From Thermoprotei archaeon (GTDB taxonomy: Archaea; Thermoproteota; Thermoprotei; QMSL01; B3-G16), in NCBI GenBank assembly GCA_003649665.1, contig QMSL01000002.1, positions 1 to 23,325 of the forward strand: DNA of 23,325 bases, written 5' to 3'. The position numbers and the translations under genes were made by a program. Below are positions 1 to 6,630 of the stretch, in pieces; within the stretch, counting starts at the first letter, position 1; each line of letters opens with the position of its first letter. The notes beneath the pieces were generated by a model. That model was not told where the DNA came from. It ran no database searches and saw only the letters and a program-made list of their open reading frames with translations.

Positions 1-996
1 CACATATTTCTGGGAATAGTACCTAATTACTTAGCGCTCTCACCATACGTCCCTGGAGTACGAAGATCACTTAATGTAAAGGCAAGGGATGTGGGCTTAT
101 TGATAAATAGCGGAGCGAATGTCTATCTTCCGCCTATAATAGCGGGTTTTGTTGGAGCTGATGCAGTAGCTGATATCATAGCTACTGGCATGATAGAATC
201 AGATGATATAGTCATGCTTATAGATATTGGGACTAATACTGAGGTCTGTTTAGGAAATAGAGAGGTTATTTGGACAGCATCATGTGCCTCAGGACCAGCA
301 TTTGAGGGAGCACATATAAGATTTGGAATGAAAGCGATACCAGGAGCTATAGAACATGTGAAGATAATCCCCAAATCTGATGGTTATGATGTCAAGTACT
401 CCGTAATAGGAGATACAAGACCCGTGGGTATATGCGGTTCGGCAATGATTGATGTAATAGCAGAGCTACTTAAGAATGGGATAATTGATAGGAGTGGGCG
501 CTTTGTACAAGATAAAGAGGACGCTAGGATAAAGGTTGGAAAGGATGGAAAGGAATTTATTATAGCATATAGCGATGAGACTGAAATAGGAAGGGATATA
601 GTTATAACTCAGAAGGATATACGTCAGATACAGTTAGCTAAGGCTGCAATATATGCCGCGTGTAAGGTACTAATGAGAAAGGCAGGGATCTCCGAAGCTG
701 ATATAAGGAGAGTGTACATAGCGGGAGCCTTCGGTAGACATATAGACGCGGAAAACGCTAAAATCATAGGTCTTTTACCGAACGTACCATCAGGTATCGT
801 GGAATTTGTAGGTAACACGGCAGTTGCTGGAGCTAGACTGTTACTGAAGTCGAGGATTGCAAGGAAATATGCAGAAGAGCTCTTAAAAATAGCTAGATAT
901 GTAGAGCTTACGGTTGAGCCCGAGTTCTCACAGGAGTTCCTAAAAGCAACATATTTCCCCGACATAAAGGAGCATATGCATTCCACACCTACATAA
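1..996 (+). CDS. C-terminal part of a RACo/DUF4445-type ASKHA ATPase (reductive activator of corrinoid proteins)
   Basis: The frame is open from the first base, so the 5' end lies outside the window and 331 residues are visible. The sequence matches the C-terminal ASKHA domain of the RACo/RamA family, which uses ATP to drive reductive reactivation of Co(II) corrinoid proteins. Visible signatures are the phosphate loop LIDIGTNTEVCLGN, the stretch ASCASGPAFEGAHIRFGM, PVGICGSAMID, ITQKDIRQIQLAKAAIYAAC, and the second nucleotide-binding loop YIAGAFGRHID followed by VGNTAVAGA. Family members usually carry an N-terminal 2Fe-2S ferredoxin domain, which would lie upstream and cannot be seen. The inferred role is maintenance of a corrinoid methyltransferase system. 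No partner methyltransferase is in the window, so the substrate is unknown. A GTG at 91 is internal and is not the start. Confidence 0.85.
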   Translation, partial: HIFLGIVPNYLALSPYVPGVRRSLNVKARDVGLLINSGANVYLPPIIAGFVGADAVADIIATGMIESDDIVMLIDIGTNTEVCLGNREVIWTASCASGPAFEGAHIRFGMKAIPGAIEHVKIIPKSDGYDVKYSVIGDTRPVGICGSAMIDVIAELLKNGIIDRSGRFVQDKEDARIKVGKDGKEFIIAYSDETEIGRDIVITQKDIRQIQLAKAAIYAACKVLMRKAGISEADIRRVYIAGAFGRHIDAENAKIIGLLPNVPSGIVEFVGNTAVAGARLLLKSRIARKYAEELLKIARYVELTVEPEFSQEFLKATYFPDIKEHMHSTPT

Positions 997-1014
997 TGGA
1001 TATTACCATAAGAG

Positions 1015-1025
1015 AAAACTTAAAG
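1015..1025 (+). promoter_or_regulatory. TATA-like box before the 142-aa gene
   Basis: An A/T-rich element (AACTTAAA, 1018-1024 and flanks) lies in the 62-nt gap after the RACo-like gene, about 35 nt before the GTG at 1059. That suits an archaeal TBP site with transcription starting near 1045. The call rests on position and composition only. Confidence 0.4.
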
Positions 1026-1058
1026 AGCTAAAAGGAGTTTAATGATTATGGTGATATT

Positions 1059-1487
1059 GTGAGTGGAGAAAGTAGTAAGGTAAAGGAAGTTCCTCCTGAG
1101 GAAATACCTGAGGCAGAGCTAATACAATGTCCATGTGGTAGGTTCATAAAGGCTCCATCGGAATATAAACTATTATACCTTAAGAAGGAGCAAAACGAAA
1201 TAGATATCTTATGTCCTAATGATGTCTGCTATCTTAGGGAGCTTGGCTTCGTAAAGTTTAAAGTAGATGAGAAGAGGAAAAAGATAATGCTCGAGACCGC
1301 AGCATTCTATCCACCATTCGTAACTTGGAATGCCGCAAGGTTAGGAGCAGATAAAGCTCATAACATTCTAAAGCAACACCTAAGGGAGATAGTGACAAAG
1401 TATATAGACTGGAATAGGGTAAAGGAGGACTACTTTAAGAGATTAGAGGAGAGTAAGGCTAAGTCAGAGGAATCATCTTCCAGCTAA
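1059..1487 (+). CDS. Conserved-looking protein of unknown function with four cysteines
   Basis: This is a 142-residue protein that I do not recognise as a named family. It starts at GTG 1059, with GGTGAT at 1050-1055 and a 3-nt spacer, the same arrangement seen at rps5. After an acidic N-terminus rich in Glu and Pro come CPCG (C24, C26) and, 25 residues later, CPNDVC (C52, C57), a spacing that could bind zinc. The middle (about residues 58-125) is charged and appears to have an aromatic core (FYPPFVTWNAARLG) followed by helices. The tail ends in an acidic Ser-rich run. There is no signal peptide or membrane segment. It is a single-gene unit between two TATA-like boxes, next to the ribosomal cluster, so a role in RNA or translation is possible but only by neighbourhood. 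Confidence 0.75.
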   Translation: MSGESSKVKEVPPEEIPEAELIQCPCGRFIKAPSEYKLLYLKKEQNEIDILCPNDVCYLRELGFVKFKVDEKRKKIMLETAAFYPPFVTWNAARLGADKAHNILKQHLREIVTKYIDWNRVKEDYFKRLEESKAKSEESSSS

Positions 1488-1495
1488 GAGCGGAT

Positions 1496-1507
1496 AAATT
1501 TATATTT
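1496..1507 (+). promoter_or_regulatory. TATA box of the spc-type ribosomal cluster
   Basis: The element AAATTTATATTT lies about 45 nt upstream of the rpl24 ATG. It is the strongest TATA-like match in this gap and is followed by a T-run. It probably drives rpl24 and the genes downstream. No biochemical evidence. Confidence 0.55.
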
Positions 1508-1548
1508 GATTTTTTAAAAGGTTAATCAGTCGGCGGGTTGATACTAAA

Positions 1549-1947
1549 ATGCCCTTGACTAGATCTAAACAACCGAGAAAACAAAGAAAGGCATACTTCA
1601 ACGCGCCACTGCATATTAGGCATAAGTTAATGAGCGCACCGCTTTCAAGGGAACTTAGAAAACAGTATGGAATACGCTCACTTCCAGTTCGTACGGGCGA
1701 CACGGTATTAATAATGCGTGGTGACTTCAAGGGTCATGAGGGACGAGTTGTTAAAGTTGATCTAAAGAAACTTAGGATATATGTTGAAGGAGTTACTAGG
1801 AAGAGATCAGATGGGACTACTGTATATATACCCATCCATCCGTCTAAGGTCATGATAACTAAGCTTGATTTATCGGATAAGGAAAGGAGAAAGGTAATTG
1901 AAAGAAAAAGAGAAGCTAAAAAGAAGGAGGTAGTAGCTCATGCCTAA
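1549..1947 (+). CDS. rpl24: Large subunit ribosomal protein uL24
   Basis: This 132-residue protein contributes to the exit-tunnel side of the 50S subunit and is an early assembly protein. A KOW motif is visible around residues 48-65 (RTGDTVLIMRGDFKGHEGRVVKV). It is preceded by the archaeal/eukaryotic N-terminal extension (basic, PLTRSKQPRKQRK) and followed by a basic Lys/Arg-rich tail. It heads the spc-type cluster. In most archaea uL14 sits directly before it; here uL14 lies 20 kb downstream. Its last codons overlap the rps4e start by 8 nt, so the two are translationally close. The start ATG has the G-rich element GGGTTGAT a few bases upstream. Confidence 0.96.
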   Translation: MPLTRSKQPRKQRKAYFNAPLHIRHKLMSAPLSRELRKQYGIRSLPVRTGDTVLIMRGDFKGHEGRVVKVDLKKLRIYVEGVTRKRSDGTTVYIPIHPSKVMITKLDLSDKERRKVIERKREAKKKEVVAHA

Positions 1948-2707
1948 ACGAGCATTTGGAAGCCTTAGACATCTAAAGAGGCATGCAGCTCCCGCATGGT
2001 GGCCCATACCACGTAAGGAGTATAAATGGACCGTAAAGCCTTCACCAGGACCACATCCCATAGATAGATGTATACCCCTTCTGATTATTGTTAGAGATAT
2101 ACTGGAATATGCGAAGACCGCAAGAGAGGCGAGAAGGCTTATTGCAGAGGGACATTTTAAGGTAGATGGGCGTATTAGGAAGGACTATAAGTTCCCAGTA
2201 GGGCTAATGGATGTACTTGAAGTAGTAGATACAGAGGAGTATTACAGGATAGTTCCTCATCCCGTTAAGTTCTTAACGCTACATAGCATCCCGAAGGAAG
2301 AAGCTACATTTAAACTATGCCGTATAGAGAATAAGACAACAGTTAAGGGAGGTCATATACAGCTAAATCTGCATGATGGAAGAAATTACCTAATAAGAGT
2401 GAGCAATCCGTTTAACCCTGAAGAGGACGTATACAAAACATACGATGTAGTAAAGTTAGCAATACCTAATCAGGAGATACTAGATCATGTGAAGTGCGAG
2501 GAAGGAGTACTTGCAGTAGTAATCGGAGGGAAGAACGTAGGTAAGGTTGGCAGGATAGTTAGCATCAATCAATTCTTTAAGAGAAGGGATGCAATAGTGG
2601 TATTAAAGAATGAAAAAGGTGAGGAGTTCAGAACTAACCTTAAGTACGTATTCCCAATAGGTCGTGATGAGCCGTTAATCTCACTACCTAAGGAGGCATT
2701 CGCATGA
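1940..2707 (+). CDS. rps4e: Small subunit ribosomal protein eS4
   Basis: This 255-residue 30S protein is found in archaea and eukaryotes. In order it has a basic N-terminus (PKRAFGSLRHLKRHAAP), an S4 RNA-binding domain (about residues 42-95, with REARRLIAEGHFKVDGRIRKDYKFPVG), the eS4 central domain, and a C-terminal KOW-like segment (GVLAVVIGGKNVGKVGRIVSI, about residues 192-212). Length is normal. The ATG lies inside the end of rpl24, with GAAGGAGGT at about 1923-1930 as ribosome binding site. Its stop overlaps the rpl5 ATG (ATGA). This position between uL24 and uL5 is the canonical archaeal one. Confidence 0.96.
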   Translation: MPKRAFGSLRHLKRHAAPAWWPIPRKEYKWTVKPSPGPHPIDRCIPLLIIVRDILEYAKTAREARRLIAEGHFKVDGRIRKDYKFPVGLMDVLEVVDTEEYYRIVPHPVKFLTLHSIPKEEATFKLCRIENKTTVKGGHIQLNLHDGRNYLIRVSNPFNPEEDVYKTYDVVKLAIPNQEILDHVKCEEGVLAVVIGGKNVGKVGRIVSINQFFKRRDAIVVLKNEKGEEFRTNLKYVFPIGRDEPLISLPKEAFA

Positions 2708-3261
2708 GCGAGGAAGTAAAGATTCCATATAAGGGATATCTACCGGAAGGAGAGAAAAACCCAATGAGGAAGATCATCATAGATAAGGTAGTTGTTAATA
2801 TGGCTGTAGGACAATCGGGCGAAAAGCTCGCAAAAGCAGCTAGAGTGCTTGAGGAGTTAACAGGACAGAAACCATGTCCGCGTAGGGCAAAACGTACTAT
2901 TAAGGAGTTCGGAATAAGGAAAGGAGAGAACATAGCGGTAATAGTAACTCTAAGAGGGAAGAAGGCCTACGAGTTTCTTGATAGAGCTTTAGAAGCCGTA
3001 GGTAGGACGATAAAAGCATCATCAATAGATAAGTTTGGCAACTTCTCCTTTGGAATAGCAGAGCATATCCAGATACCAGGTACTAAGTATGATCCAGAAG
3101 TTGGAATATTTGGTATGGATGTATGCGTTTCATTAGCTAGACCAGGTTTTCGTGTTATGAGAAGGAGGAGGAAAAGATCATACGTAGCTCCCTGGCATAG
3201 AGTATCGAAGGAGGAGGCGATAGAGTTTTTAGAGAAAGTTTTCAATGTAAAAGTGGTGTAA
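2704..3261 (+). CDS. rpl5: Large subunit ribosomal protein uL5
   Basis: This 185-residue protein binds 5S rRNA and helps form the central protuberance of the 50S subunit. Recognisable stretches are NPMRKIIIDKVVVNMAVGQSGEKL, LTGQKPCPRRAKRTIKEFGIRKGENIAVIVTLRG, and FGIAEHIQIPGTKYDPEVGIFGMDVCVSLARPGFRV. Length is typical of archaeal uL5. The start overlaps the rps4e stop by 4 nt, and AAGGAGG at 2691-2697 serves as ribosome binding site. It is followed after 14 nt by rps14. Confidence 0.96.
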   Translation: MSEEVKIPYKGYLPEGEKNPMRKIIIDKVVVNMAVGQSGEKLAKAARVLEELTGQKPCPRRAKRTIKEFGIRKGENIAVIVTLRGKKAYEFLDRALEAVGRTIKASSIDKFGNFSFGIAEHIQIPGTKYDPEVGIFGMDVCVSLARPGFRVMRRRRKRSYVAPWHRVSKEEAIEFLEKVFNVKVV

Positions 3262-3275
3262 TTTAAGGTGAGAGA

Positions 3276-3440
3276 ATGGCTAAGCATAGGCCTCCAAAAC
3301 CCAGGAAATTCGGAAAAGGCGCATTAAGATGTAGGATCTGTGGTACTCACGAGGCCATAATAAGAAAGTATGGTTTAAATATATGTCGTAGGTGTTTTAG
3401 AGAGGTAGCCACTAAGATAGGCTTTAAGAAATATATGTGA
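3276..3440 (+). CDS. rps14: Small subunit ribosomal protein uS14 (zinc-binding type)
   Basis: A 54-residue protein in the head of the 30S subunit. It has the Zn-ribbon form of uS14, with C19-x2-C22 (CRIC) and C37-x2-C40 (CRRC), the N-terminal basic segment KHRPPKPRKFGKG, and the family ending REVATKIGFKKYM. The ATG follows AGGTGAG at 3266-3272 with a 3-nt spacer. It is complete and of the usual archaeal length. It sits in its canonical place between uL5 and uS8. Confidence 0.95.
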   Translation: MAKHRPPKPRKFGKGALRCRICGTHEAIIRKYGLNICRRCFREVATKIGFKKYM

Positions 3441-3465
3441 GAACTAATTGGGAGAGCTGAGAACA

Positions 3466-3858
3466 ATGTGCATGATGGACGTCCTTGCGAACGCCATGGC
3501 AACTATAATGAATAATGAAATGCGTGGTCATAAGGAGTGTTTAATATATCCTGCCTCAAAGCTAGTGGCGCGTGTACTTAGGGTTATGCAGAAGTATGGA
3601 TACATAGGCGAGGTAGAGTATATAGACGATAAGAGGTCAGGTAAGTTCAGAGTACAGTTACTCGGTAGGATCAATAAATGTGGAGTTATAAAGCCAAGGT
3701 TCCCTGTGAAATGGAGAGACATAGAGAAATGGGAGCAGAAGATCCTTCCAGCAAGGGATGTTGGCATCCTTATAATATCCACTCCTCAGGGAGTTATGTC
3801 ACATAGAGAGGCGCGAGAAAAGAGGATAGGAGGAGTCCTTTTAGCCTACGTTTACTGA
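3466..3858 (+). CDS. rps8: Small subunit ribosomal protein uS8
   Basis: This 130-residue protein binds helix 21 of 16S rRNA early in 30S assembly. Signatures are the N-terminal DVLANAMATIMNNEMRGHKEC and the C-terminal ISTPQGVMSHREAREKRIGGVLLAYVY, where STPQG and the final GG..LAYVY are characteristic. I take ATG 3466 as the start because archaeal uS8 begins right at the M-x-D-x-LANA segment and is about 130 residues. An upstream in-frame TTG at 3448 would add six residues without family support. The next gene should be rpl6 in archaea; instead eL32 begins 13 nt later. Confidence 0.95.
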   Translation: MCMMDVLANAMATIMNNEMRGHKECLIYPASKLVARVLRVMQKYGYIGEVEYIDDKRSGKFRVQLLGRINKCGVIKPRFPVKWRDIEKWEQKILPARDVGILIISTPQGVMSHREAREKRIGGVLLAYVY

Positions 3859-3871
3859 GGTGAGACATCTT

Positions 3872-4315
3872 ATGGGATATGTCCCACCAAAGCCCAAGTT
3901 AACGTCCCTTGAAGCTCGCTTAATGAAAGTGCGCCGTATCTTAAAGAGCAAGAAGCCAGAGTTCATAAGGATGGATGCTTGGCGTTATAAAAGACTTGGT
4001 GATAAATGGAGGAAGCCAAGAGGATTAGATAACAAGATAAGGCTTGAGATAAAGGGTTATCCAGCTAAGGTTAAAGTTGGCTATCGTGCTCCAAAGATAG
4101 TTCGCGGAATGCATCCGAGCGGATTTAAAGAGGTAATAGTTCACAATGTAAATGAGCTAGCTGGACTCGATCCAAGAAGACATGCCATACGTATTGCAGC
4201 ATCCGTTAGCCTCAAAAAGAGACTCGAGATAGTGAAGGAGGCCTGGAGGCTCGGATTTAAAGTATTGAATCCCGGGAAGAGAGTTCTTAAAATTTTAGAA
4301 GGTGAGAAATCATGA
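3872..4315 (+). CDS. rpl32e: Large subunit ribosomal protein eL32
   Basis: This 147-residue protein of the 50S subunit is shared by archaea and eukaryotes. The family core is clear: FIRMDAWRYKRLGDKWRKPRG, then DNKIRLEIKGYPAKVKVGYRAPKIVRGMHPSG and VHNVNELAGLDPRRHAIRI. The start is ATG 3872, preceded by GAGGTGAG with a 7-nt spacer. An in-frame GTG at 3860 is part of that ribosome binding site and is not a start. It follows uS8 directly where uL6 normally intervenes, and it overlaps rpl19e by 4 nt (ATGA). Confidence 0.95.
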   Translation: MGYVPPKPKLTSLEARLMKVRRILKSKKPEFIRMDAWRYKRLGDKWRKPRGLDNKIRLEIKGYPAKVKVGYRAPKIVRGMHPSGFKEVIVHNVNELAGLDPRRHAIRIAASVSLKKRLEIVKEAWRLGFKVLNPGKRVLKILEGEKS

Positions 4316-4776
4316 CTACCCAGCAACTAACTACGGTAAGGAGAATGGCTGCAGAAATACTTGGAGTAGGCATTCATAGGATCTGGATAGATCCTGAGAG
4401 AATAGATGAAGTAGAGAATGCTATAACCAGAGAGGACGTACGTAGACTCATTAAGGAGGGGATTATAAAGGCAAGGCCAATAAAGGGAGTAAGTAGGGTA
4501 AGGGCTAGACTAAGGCACGAGCAACGTAAGAAGGGAAGGAGAAGGGGTTATGGTAGGAGAAAGGGCGTGAAGTCAGCTAGAAGTGATCCTAAGGAGGAGT
4601 GGATAAAAAGGATAAGAGCTATAAGGAAATTCCTTAAATACCTCAGAAAGCGAAGGATAATATCTAGGAGTACGTATAGAAGGCTTTACATGCTTGCAAA
4701 AGGAGGTACCTTTACAAGCGTGAGTCATGTAAAGACATATATAAGGGAGCATAAGCTCTCGAGAAAGATAATATAG
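4312..4776 (+). CDS. rpl19e: Large subunit ribosomal protein eL19
   Basis: A 154-residue, very basic 50S protein forming an intersubunit bridge in archaeal and eukaryotic ribosomes. The N-terminal TVRRMAAEILGVGIHRIWIDPERIDEVENAITREDVRRLIKEGII and the Arg/Lys-rich middle (GRRRGYGRRKGVKSAR) match the family. The C-terminal helix is present in the shorter archaeal form. Start overlaps the eL32 stop. Of its 18 Ile codons, 14 are AUA, 3 AUU and 1 AUC, a useful sample of the codon bias relevant to the tRNA-Ile(UAU) at 13634. Confidence 0.95.
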   Translation: MTTQQLTTVRRMAAEILGVGIHRIWIDPERIDEVENAITREDVRRLIKEGIIKARPIKGVSRVRARLRHEQRKKGRRRGYGRRKGVKSARSDPKEEWIKRIRAIRKFLKYLRKRRIISRSTYRRLYMLAKGGTFTSVSHVKTYIREHKLSRKII

Positions 4777-4792
4777 CGTGGGGGTACATCAC

Positions 4793-5410
4793 ATGGCTCG
4801 TGGTCCTCTATATAAGGTTCCGTTTAGAAGAAGGAGAGAGGGCTTAACAAACTATCGTAAGAGGAGGAAATATCTTCTCTCAGGAAAGCCAAGGTTTGTT
4901 GTAAGGAAGACGGCAAGACACATAATAGTTCAAGTAGTAAGGGCGTTACCCATAGGCGATCACATACTGGTATCTGCACATAGCAATGAATTAAGGCGTT
5001 ATGGATGGTTAGGAGATACAAATAATACGCCTGCAGCATACTTAGTAGGACTTTTAGCAGGCCTTAAGGCGTTGAAAAAGGGCATTAAGGAGGCAATTCC
5101 CGATATAGGCTTACATAGACCAGTTCCCCATTCGAGGGTGTTTGCCGCAATAAAGGGAGCTATAGATTCAGGCTTAAAGGTTCCTTGTAGTCCAGAGGTA
5201 TGGCCTAGTGAAGATAGGATAAGAGGAGAACACATTGCGACATATGCTAAACAACTTAAGGCTGAAGATGAAAACCTCTTTAAGTTACGATTTTCAAAGT
5301 ACTTAGAGAGGGGACTTGATCCAGAGATATTACCTGAGCATTTCGAGAAGGTAAAGAAAATAATCTTAGCAAGCTTTGGTGTGAATATTTCTCCTAAATC
5401 TTCTAATTAA
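4793..5410 (+). CDS. rpl18: Large subunit ribosomal protein uL18
   Basis: This 205-residue protein binds 5S rRNA in the central protuberance together with uL5. Signatures include GPLYKVPFRRRREGLTNYRKRRKYLLSGKPRFVVRKT, the segment NTPAAYLVGLLAGLKAL, and the archaeal C-terminal extension with HIATYAKQL and FSKYLERGLDPEILPEHFEKVK. I place the start at ATG 4793 (MARGPLYK), preceded by a G-rich stretch. An in-frame GTG at 4778 adds five residues with no family match. A 67-nt gap with its own TATA box separates it from rps5. Confidence 0.94.
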   Translation: MARGPLYKVPFRRRREGLTNYRKRRKYLLSGKPRFVVRKTARHIIVQVVRALPIGDHILVSAHSNELRRYGWLGDTNNTPAAYLVGLLAGLKALKKGIKEAIPDIGLHRPVPHSRVFAAIKGAIDSGLKVPCSPEVWPSEDRIRGEHIATYAKQLKAEDENLFKLRFSKYLERGLDPEILPEHFEKVKKIILASFGVNISPKSSN

Positions 5411-5428
5411 GACCTCTAGGTGGAATTA

Positions 5429-5440
5429 AGTTTATATATC
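5429..5440 (+). promoter_or_regulatory. TATA box directly upstream of rps5
   Basis: AGTTTATATATC lies in the 67-nt gap between rpl18 and rps5, about 42 nt before the rps5 ATG. That fits transcription starting near 5457-5460 and a leader of about 20 nt holding GAGGTGAT. Its presence inside the ribosomal run suggests rps5-rpl30-rpl15-secY can be transcribed as a separate unit. Confidence 0.6.
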
Positions 5441-5477
5441 AATACATAAGCCCTATTCTAGTGCTAGAGGTGATGAT

Positions 5478-6120
5478 ATGTCAACATCAGTAAGCATTGA
5501 GGAGTGGATTCCTAGGACTAAGGTTGGAATGCTAGTCAAGGAAGGGAAAATTACATCAATAGACCAGCTATTCGAGATGAACTTGCCGATTAGAGAGGTA
5601 GAGATAGTTGACGCTCTCTTACCCAATTTGAAACATGAAATAGTCAACGTAAACTTAGTTCAAAGGCAGACGGATAGCCCCTAGGGGCCCGTAAGCTGGA
5701 GAGGTAAGCAGATTCCAGGTATTAGTAGTAGTAGGAGATGAGAACGGCCACGTTGGAGTAGGCTTAGGTAAAGCAAGGCAGATAAGAGTAGCGATAGAAA
5801 AAGCAATTCAAAATGCAAAGCTAAACATAATCCCAGTAAGACGTGGATGTGGTAGTTGGGAATGCTCATGTAATGAACCACACAGTATACCATTTAGAGT
5901 AGAGGGAAAATCGGGAAGCGTTAGAGTTACATTATTACCGGCACCTAAAGGCGTGGGTCTAGTGGTTGGTGAAGCAGCTAAGGTTGTCCTAAGATTAGCT
6001 GGAATAAAAGATGTATGGTCTAGGACTAGAGGAGAGACCAGGACTACCGTTAACTTCGTTAAGGCGGTTTATGACGCTCTAAGGAATACTTATAAGTTTA
6101 AGCATCCAAAGGATTGGTAG
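5478..6120 (+). CDS. rps5: Small subunit ribosomal protein uS5, interrupted by a 19-nt BHB intron: join(5478..5675, 5695..6120)
   Basis: uS5 lies at the mRNA entry side of the 30S subunit and influences decoding fidelity. Exon 1 (66 codons) starts at ATG 5478 behind GAGGTGAT (5467-5474) and ends with VNLVQRQTD. Unspliced, the frame reads only Ser-Pro and then stops at TAG 5682. Exon 2 (141 residues) begins AGEVSRFQVLVVVGDENGHV, in another frame and immediately after an in-frame TAA (5692-5694). It contains the hallmark archaeal block NIIPVRRGCGSWECSC and the end RGETRTTVNF. Joining the exons gives a normal 207-residue uS5 in which QTD-AGEVSRF reads as the conserved hairpin. Exon 2 has no ATG, and its first GTG lies more than 80 codons in, so separate translation of two halves is unlikely. 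The splice structure is described in the intron entry. Confidence 0.93.
5676..5694 (+). other. Archaeal pre-mRNA intron (19 nt, bulge-helix-bulge) in rps5
   Basis: The intron is AGCCCCTAGGGGCCCGTAA. The predicted RNA fold spans 5667-5698. The outer helix pairs CAG (5667-5669) with CUG (5696-5698). The central 4-bp helix pairs ACGG (5670-5673) with CCGU (5689-5692). Bulge 1 is AUA (5674-5676), cut after 5675. The inner stem pairs GCCC (5677-5680) with GGGC (5685-5688) and has loop CUAG. Bulge 2 is AAG (5693-5695), cut after 5694. Each cut falls between the second and third bulge base, the canonical site for the archaeal tRNA splicing endonuclease. The intron is 13/19 G+C in an AT-rich gene and carries both the TAG and TAA that break the frame. 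Removal is phase 0, between codons 66 and 67. The structure is read from sequence; splicing itself is inferred. Confidence 0.9.
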
Positions 6121-6135
6121 GTAGGGTAGAGCACC

Positions 6136-6618
6136 ATGAGTAAGGAGAGCAGAAAGCTCCTAGCTGTCATAAGGATACGAGGTACTGTGGATGTACCTCC
6201 GGATGTAGAGCATACGCTAAGACTTCTTAGGCTAGTTAGAAAATTCCATTGCGTGATAATTGATAATAGACCATCGTACATGGGTATGCTTAGGAAAGTT
6301 AAGGACTGGGTGACTTGGGGAGAGATAACGCCAGAGACTTTAGCAATACTACTAAGGAGGAGGGGAAGGCTTACAGGAAATGAGCGGTTAACTGATGAAC
6401 ATGTAAAGAAGCTAGGCTATGAAAGCATAGAGGATTTCGCGAAGGCCGTATTTGAGGGAAAGGCTAAGCTAAGTGATATACCAGGGCTTAAGCCAGTATT
6501 TAGATTAGCTCCGCCAAGCGGAGGATTTAAAGGTAGCATAAAGAAGCAGTATGGAGCTGGAGGCGAGTTAGGATATAGAGGAGAGGCTATTAATGAATTA
6601 ATAAAGCGTATGGCCTAA
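6136..6618 (+). CDS. rpl30: Large subunit ribosomal protein uL30
   Basis: This 160-residue protein is the long archaeal/eukaryotic form of uL30. The N-terminal core LLAVIRIRGTVDVPPDVEHTLRLLRLVRKFHCVIID is the uL30 ferredoxin-like fold. The archaeal extension follows, with the LRRRGRLTGNERLTDEHVK block and ending FRLAPPSGGFKGSIKKQYGAGGELGYRGEAINELIKRM. Starts at ATG 6136, 15 nt after the rps5 stop. Canonical position between uS5 and uL15. Confidence 0.95.
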   Translation: MSKESRKLLAVIRIRGTVDVPPDVEHTLRLLRLVRKFHCVIIDNRPSYMGMLRKVKDWVTWGEITPETLAILLRRRGRLTGNERLTDEHVKKLGYESIEDFAKAVFEGKAKLSDIPGLKPVFRLAPPSGGFKGSIKKQYGAGGELGYRGEAINELIKRMA

Positions 6619-6630
6619 GGGGTGATGTAT

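Noticed and set aside
3448..3465. TTG 3448 as start of rps8
   Set aside because: The six extra residues do not belong to archaeal uS8, which begins at the M-x-M-x-D segment starting at 3466.
5677..5688. Perfect 12-nt palindrome GCCCCTAGGGGC as a DNA-binding site
   Set aside because: Fully explained as the inner stem-loop of the BHB intron, and it lies inside a coding region.
5676..5694. rps5 disruption as a simple sequencing frameshift
   Set aside because: No single indel restores the frame. The +1 frame meets TAA at 5692 and the original frame meets TAG at 5682. A precise 19-nt removal, matching BHB cut sites, is required.
5676..5709. Ribosome hopping (translational bypass) from AGC 5676-5678 to AGC 5707-5709
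   Set aside because: Frame would be kept, but the product would lack the conserved AGEV residues. The BHB explanation keeps full homology and needs no special hop.
5691..5709. Direct repeat GTAAGC (5691-5696 and 5704-5709) as a target-site duplication
   Set aside because: Six bases in a purine-rich region is weak evidence, and the copies do not flank the insert at the intron boundaries.
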